A stretch of 8,034 nucleotides of DNA from Bacteroidaceae bacterium (GTDB taxonomy: Bacteria > Bacteroidota > Bacteroidia > Bacteroidales > Bacteroidaceae). The DNA is taken from the NCBI GenBank assembly GCA_021443285.1, contig JABUUG010000032.1:7187-15220 (forward strand), read 5' to 3'. Position numbers and translations under genes: made by a program. The notes under the pieces are model-generated. The model searched no databases, was not told the origin of the DNA, and saw only the letters and a program-made list of their open reading frames with translations. Positions 5,649 to 8,034 of the stretch are shown in pieces. Every line of letters begins with the position of its first letter. Position 1 is the first letter of the stretch.

Positions 5649-7961
5649 ATCAAATCCCTTCTCTCCATATTCCTTTTCCTCGCTTCGCTGAGTGCCTTCG
5701 CCCAGTCGGATGATGTCGGCAACTACGAGCTTCTGTCCGTGGCGCAGGATTTGTATGACAATGGTGCTGTCGATGAAGTCATCGACACGCTGGAGCATAA
5801 CATAAAGACATTCACCTCCGAAGAGAAGACAAAGGCATACAGGCTGCTTGCACACTCATACCTCGCCAACGACAACAGGGAAATGGCGGAGCGCTGCGTG
5901 AAGAGTATGATGGACATAAACTCATACTATACCGTAACCTCGCTCGACGACCCCTTCTTCGTGGATATGGTGAACAGCATACGGAACAAGCAGATTATGG
6001 TGTCCGCCGCATCGCTTATGGCGGAGAACATGGACGAGGTGTCCATACCCGTGGTCATCATCACGCGCGACATGATAAGGGTGTCGGGTGCACGCAACAT
6101 CAGGGAGCTTATATGCACCTATGTCCCGGGCTTCAGCCCTTCAGACAAGGGAGGCGAGGCGTCGTGGGCGGTGCGTGGAGTGAATGACGGCCTTCAAAAG
6201 AACACCCTCATCCTGCTTAACGGACACAGGATAAACAATATGGCGAACTTCGCCGCCACCCCCGACTATTCCATAAGCCTCGACAAGATAAAGGAGATAG
6301 AGGTGCTGCGCGGTTCCACCCCCAGTGTTTACGGCACAAACGCCTTCTGCAGCGTGGTGAACATAAAGACCCTCACGGGTGAGGACATGGAGGGCGTGGA
6401 GGCAAGGGTGTCCTACGGCAATCACGGGCAGTTCATGGCAAACCTCATGAGCGGTGTGCACAGAAACGACCTTGACTTCTTCGTATGGGGCAACATATTC
6501 TCCTCGAGCGGTTCGGAGGTCGCCATGCCCGACGGACACGTGCAGTATGTGGAGCGTTATCGCCAGAAGCCATGTTACGACCTCGGGGCAAACCTCACGT
6601 GGAAGGGCTTCAACCTCATCGTTTCAACGTTCCATGGCAACAGGCAGCAGATGGGCGCATACGACTATGACTATTACCCCAGCAAACGTTTTCCGATGAA
6701 AAATTATGGGGGGTATAATGAAGACCTTTGTCCTTCTATAGACGGTTCAATGCCGGGGTCTCCGCATCTGACCTGGCTTATCGGAGCGGACTATACGAAG
6801 GTGCTCGGCAAACTGACGCTTTCTTTTGAAGCAAAGGCGGCGTTCAACGACCTGGCTGAGTATGAGGCACAATATCTTGATAGCAGTAACTGTAACTTCC
6901 GCTACTCCGCCTACCGCACCATCGACGCTTGTGGGCGTGCCGCCGTAATGTACGAGTACGGAAAGTCTAAAAGGACCCATGGAAGCCTTATCGGAGGGCT
7001 GAACCTTGACTATCTGAGTTTCCTCGGCGGACATACGATGTTCACCAACTTCCTTTATGAAAACGATGGCGTGTTATTTAAGCCTGAAGACCTGTCTTCA
7101 CCTGCTACAATAGGGCAGGAGTTTACGTTGACCCCCTTTGTGCAGTGGAAGCAGGTGCTCAACAAAAGGTGGGTGATACACCTAAACGGACATTTCCTCA
7201 TGCAGAAGCGGCAGAACGGTCATGTGGAGACGGGATGGGCATACAAGGCGGCGTTCACATACTTCATACCTGAGACGTTCAACGTGAAGATACATGCCGG
7301 ACGCGAACTCTATTCGCCATCCTACATATTCAGGAACGGACGCATAATAAACATATCATTCGAGTCAGAGCCCAAGTTCATTACCACCGATATATTCCAG
7401 CTTAACACCACTTGGAACTTCGCCCGCGGCTGGTCGTTCCAGACTGTCGGTTTCCTCAACCTGTACGGCAATTACCCAAGTATGAATCAGGAAAAGCAGA
7501 TTTACAATGGCGGCTCGATGCAGGTGGCGGGATTTGAGAGCACACTGAAATATGAATCCAAAAGAATGCTCATGAACCTGAACTTCTCGTACCAGTCGCT
7601 TATCGGTCATGATAATGTCCTTTTCTTCAGGTCTGACTCTTATTTCAGCGATATGCCGAAGTATTACGGCAACCTCGTCTTAGGCTACAAGGTGCTGGAC
7701 AAGGAAAAGCACTCGCTCTGGCTGAAGGGCAATATGAGGCTCTACGGCAAGCGTTACACAAGAGACGAATCACAGCCTGAAGACCCCGCGTGCGGCATAC
7801 TGAACCTCGGAACAAACTACACATACAAAGGCTTCGACTTCGAGTTTTTCGCATACAATGTCCTCAACCACAAGTATTCACTCGGAAGCAGTAAGTTAGG
7901 CCTGTATTACCAGGAACCCTTCTCTTTTCTCGGCACAATAAGATGGAACTTCAAATTCTGA
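5649..7961 (+). CDS. TonB-dependent outer-membrane receptor with N-terminal TPR-like domain, no standard start codon
   Basis: Read from ATC 5649, the product is 770 residues. It has a signal peptide (1-18, cleavage in SAFA|Q), a helical TPR-like domain (about 27-100, with EEKTKAYRLLAHSYLANDN), a possible TonB box (QIMVSAAS near 115), a plug domain (about 118-242, with VPGF, the conserved VRG, LLNGHRIN, and IEVLRGSTPSVYGTNAF near 217) and a beta-barrel of about 520 residues ending TIRWNFKF with the usual terminal Phe. Such receptors move a ligand across the outer membrane using TonB energy; the substrate cannot be told from sequence. The frame is open from 5604 but has no ATG, GTG or TTG before GTG 5739, which lies after the signal peptide and would leave the protein unexported. 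ATC sits exactly where ATG would be expected (ATC AAA TCC CTT). It is either a non-standard start, a mutated start, or part of a repeat-dependent fusion to ATG 5575. No SusD-like partner is present. Confidence 0.88.
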   Translation: MKSLLSIFLFLASLSAFAQSDDVGNYELLSVAQDLYDNGAVDEVIDTLEHNIKTFTSEEKTKAYRLLAHSYLANDNREMAERCVKSMMDINSYYTVTSLDDPFFVDMVNSIRNKQIMVSAASLMAENMDEVSIPVVIITRDMIRVSGARNIRELICTYVPGFSPSDKGGEASWAVRGVNDGLQKNTLILLNGHRINNMANFAATPDYSISLDKIKEIEVLRGSTPSVYGTNAFCSVVNIKTLTGEDMEGVEARVSYGNHGQFMANLMSGVHRNDLDFFVWGNIFSSSGSEVAMPDGHVQYVERYRQKPCYDLGANLTWKGFNLIVSTFHGNRQQMGAYDYDYYPSKRFPMKNYGGYNEDLCPSIDGSMPGSPHLTWLIGADYTKVLGKLTLSFEAKAAFNDLAEYEAQYLDSSNCNFRYSAYRTIDACGRAAVMYEYGKSKRTHGSLIGGLNLDYLSFLGGHTMFTNFLYENDGVLFKPEDLSSPATIGQEFTLTPFVQWKQVLNKRWVIHLNGHFLMQKRQNGHVETGWAYKAAFTYFIPETFNVKIHAGRELYSPSYIFRNGRIINISFESEPKFITTDIFQLNTTWNFARGWSFQTVGFLNLYGNYPSMNQEKQIYNGGSMQVAGFESTLKYESKRMLMNLNFSYQSLIGHDNVLFFRSDSYFSDMPKYYGNLVLGYKVLDKEKHSLWLKGNMRLYGKRYTRDESQPEDPACGILNLGTNYTYKGFDFEFFAYNVLNHKYSLGSSKLGLYYQEPFSFLGTIRWNFKF

Positions 7962-8002
7962 CACCTCATCACATAGCTTGCCGGGAGGAATCTGGCTCTT
8001 TG

Positions 8003-8034
8003 GCATTCCGACGTTCCGGCATTCCGGCATTCCG
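8003..8034. repeat. 8-bp tandem array, unit GCATTCCG
   Basis: There are four contiguous 8-bp units: three are GCATTCCG (8003, 8019, 8027) and one is the variant ACGTTCCG (8011). The array begins about 40 bases after the receptor stop codon and continues to the window edge, so its full length is unknown. It is unrelated in sequence to the TTTAACTCC arrays. No terminator is visible between the gene and the array. Confidence 0.85.

Overview
The window looks like a chromosomal stretch from a member of the Bacteroidales, most likely Prevotella-like. The grounds are a periplasmic-propeller/Y_Y_Y sensor kinase, a TonB-dependent receptor ending in a terminal Phe, no Shine-Dalgarno-like sequences, heavy use of ATA (Ile) and AGG (Arg) codons, and short intergenic tandem repeats. 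I could not search a database, so the genus is an inference.

Four genes, all on the + strand, fill it. (1) 85-1776 encodes a membrane-anchored or exported coiled-coil plus WD40-like propeller protein. It resembles the C-terminal half of NTPase-WD40 (STAND-type) proteins without the NTPase. (2) 1999-4743 encodes a membrane sensor kinase: signal peptide, periplasmic Reg_prop propeller, Y_Y_Y domain, one membrane helix, coiled coil, and a histidine-kinase core whose phospho-accepting His is replaced by Asp. (3) 4740-5528 overlaps gene 2 by 4 bases and encodes a soluble histidine kinase with an intact H-box; its core is visibly related to that of gene 2. (4) 5649-7961 encodes a TonB-dependent outer-membrane receptor with an N-terminal helical (TPR-like) domain. 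No response regulator, sigma or anti-sigma gene is present.

Intergenic DNA is unusual. A 10-11 bp unit with core TTTAACTCC is repeated before genes 1, 2 and 4, and also appears inverted after gene 3. A purine-rich GGTAGA repeat lies after gene 1, and an 8-bp GCATTCCG array runs off the right edge. Genes 2 and 4 both lack an ATG where their signal peptides begin. Gene 2 can use TTG. Gene 4 has only ATC at the natural position, and its first ordinary start codon (GTG 5739) lies past the signal peptide. Upstream of gene 4 an ATG followed by three 11-bp units is out of frame, and losing exactly one unit would fuse it in frame to the signal peptide. The same region can form two mutually exclusive 12-bp stems.

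A reasonable reading is a signalling pair: a catalytically altered membrane sensor working with a soluble kinase, next to an outer-membrane receptor whose expression may be switched by repeats. The functional link among the four genes is inferred from position only.
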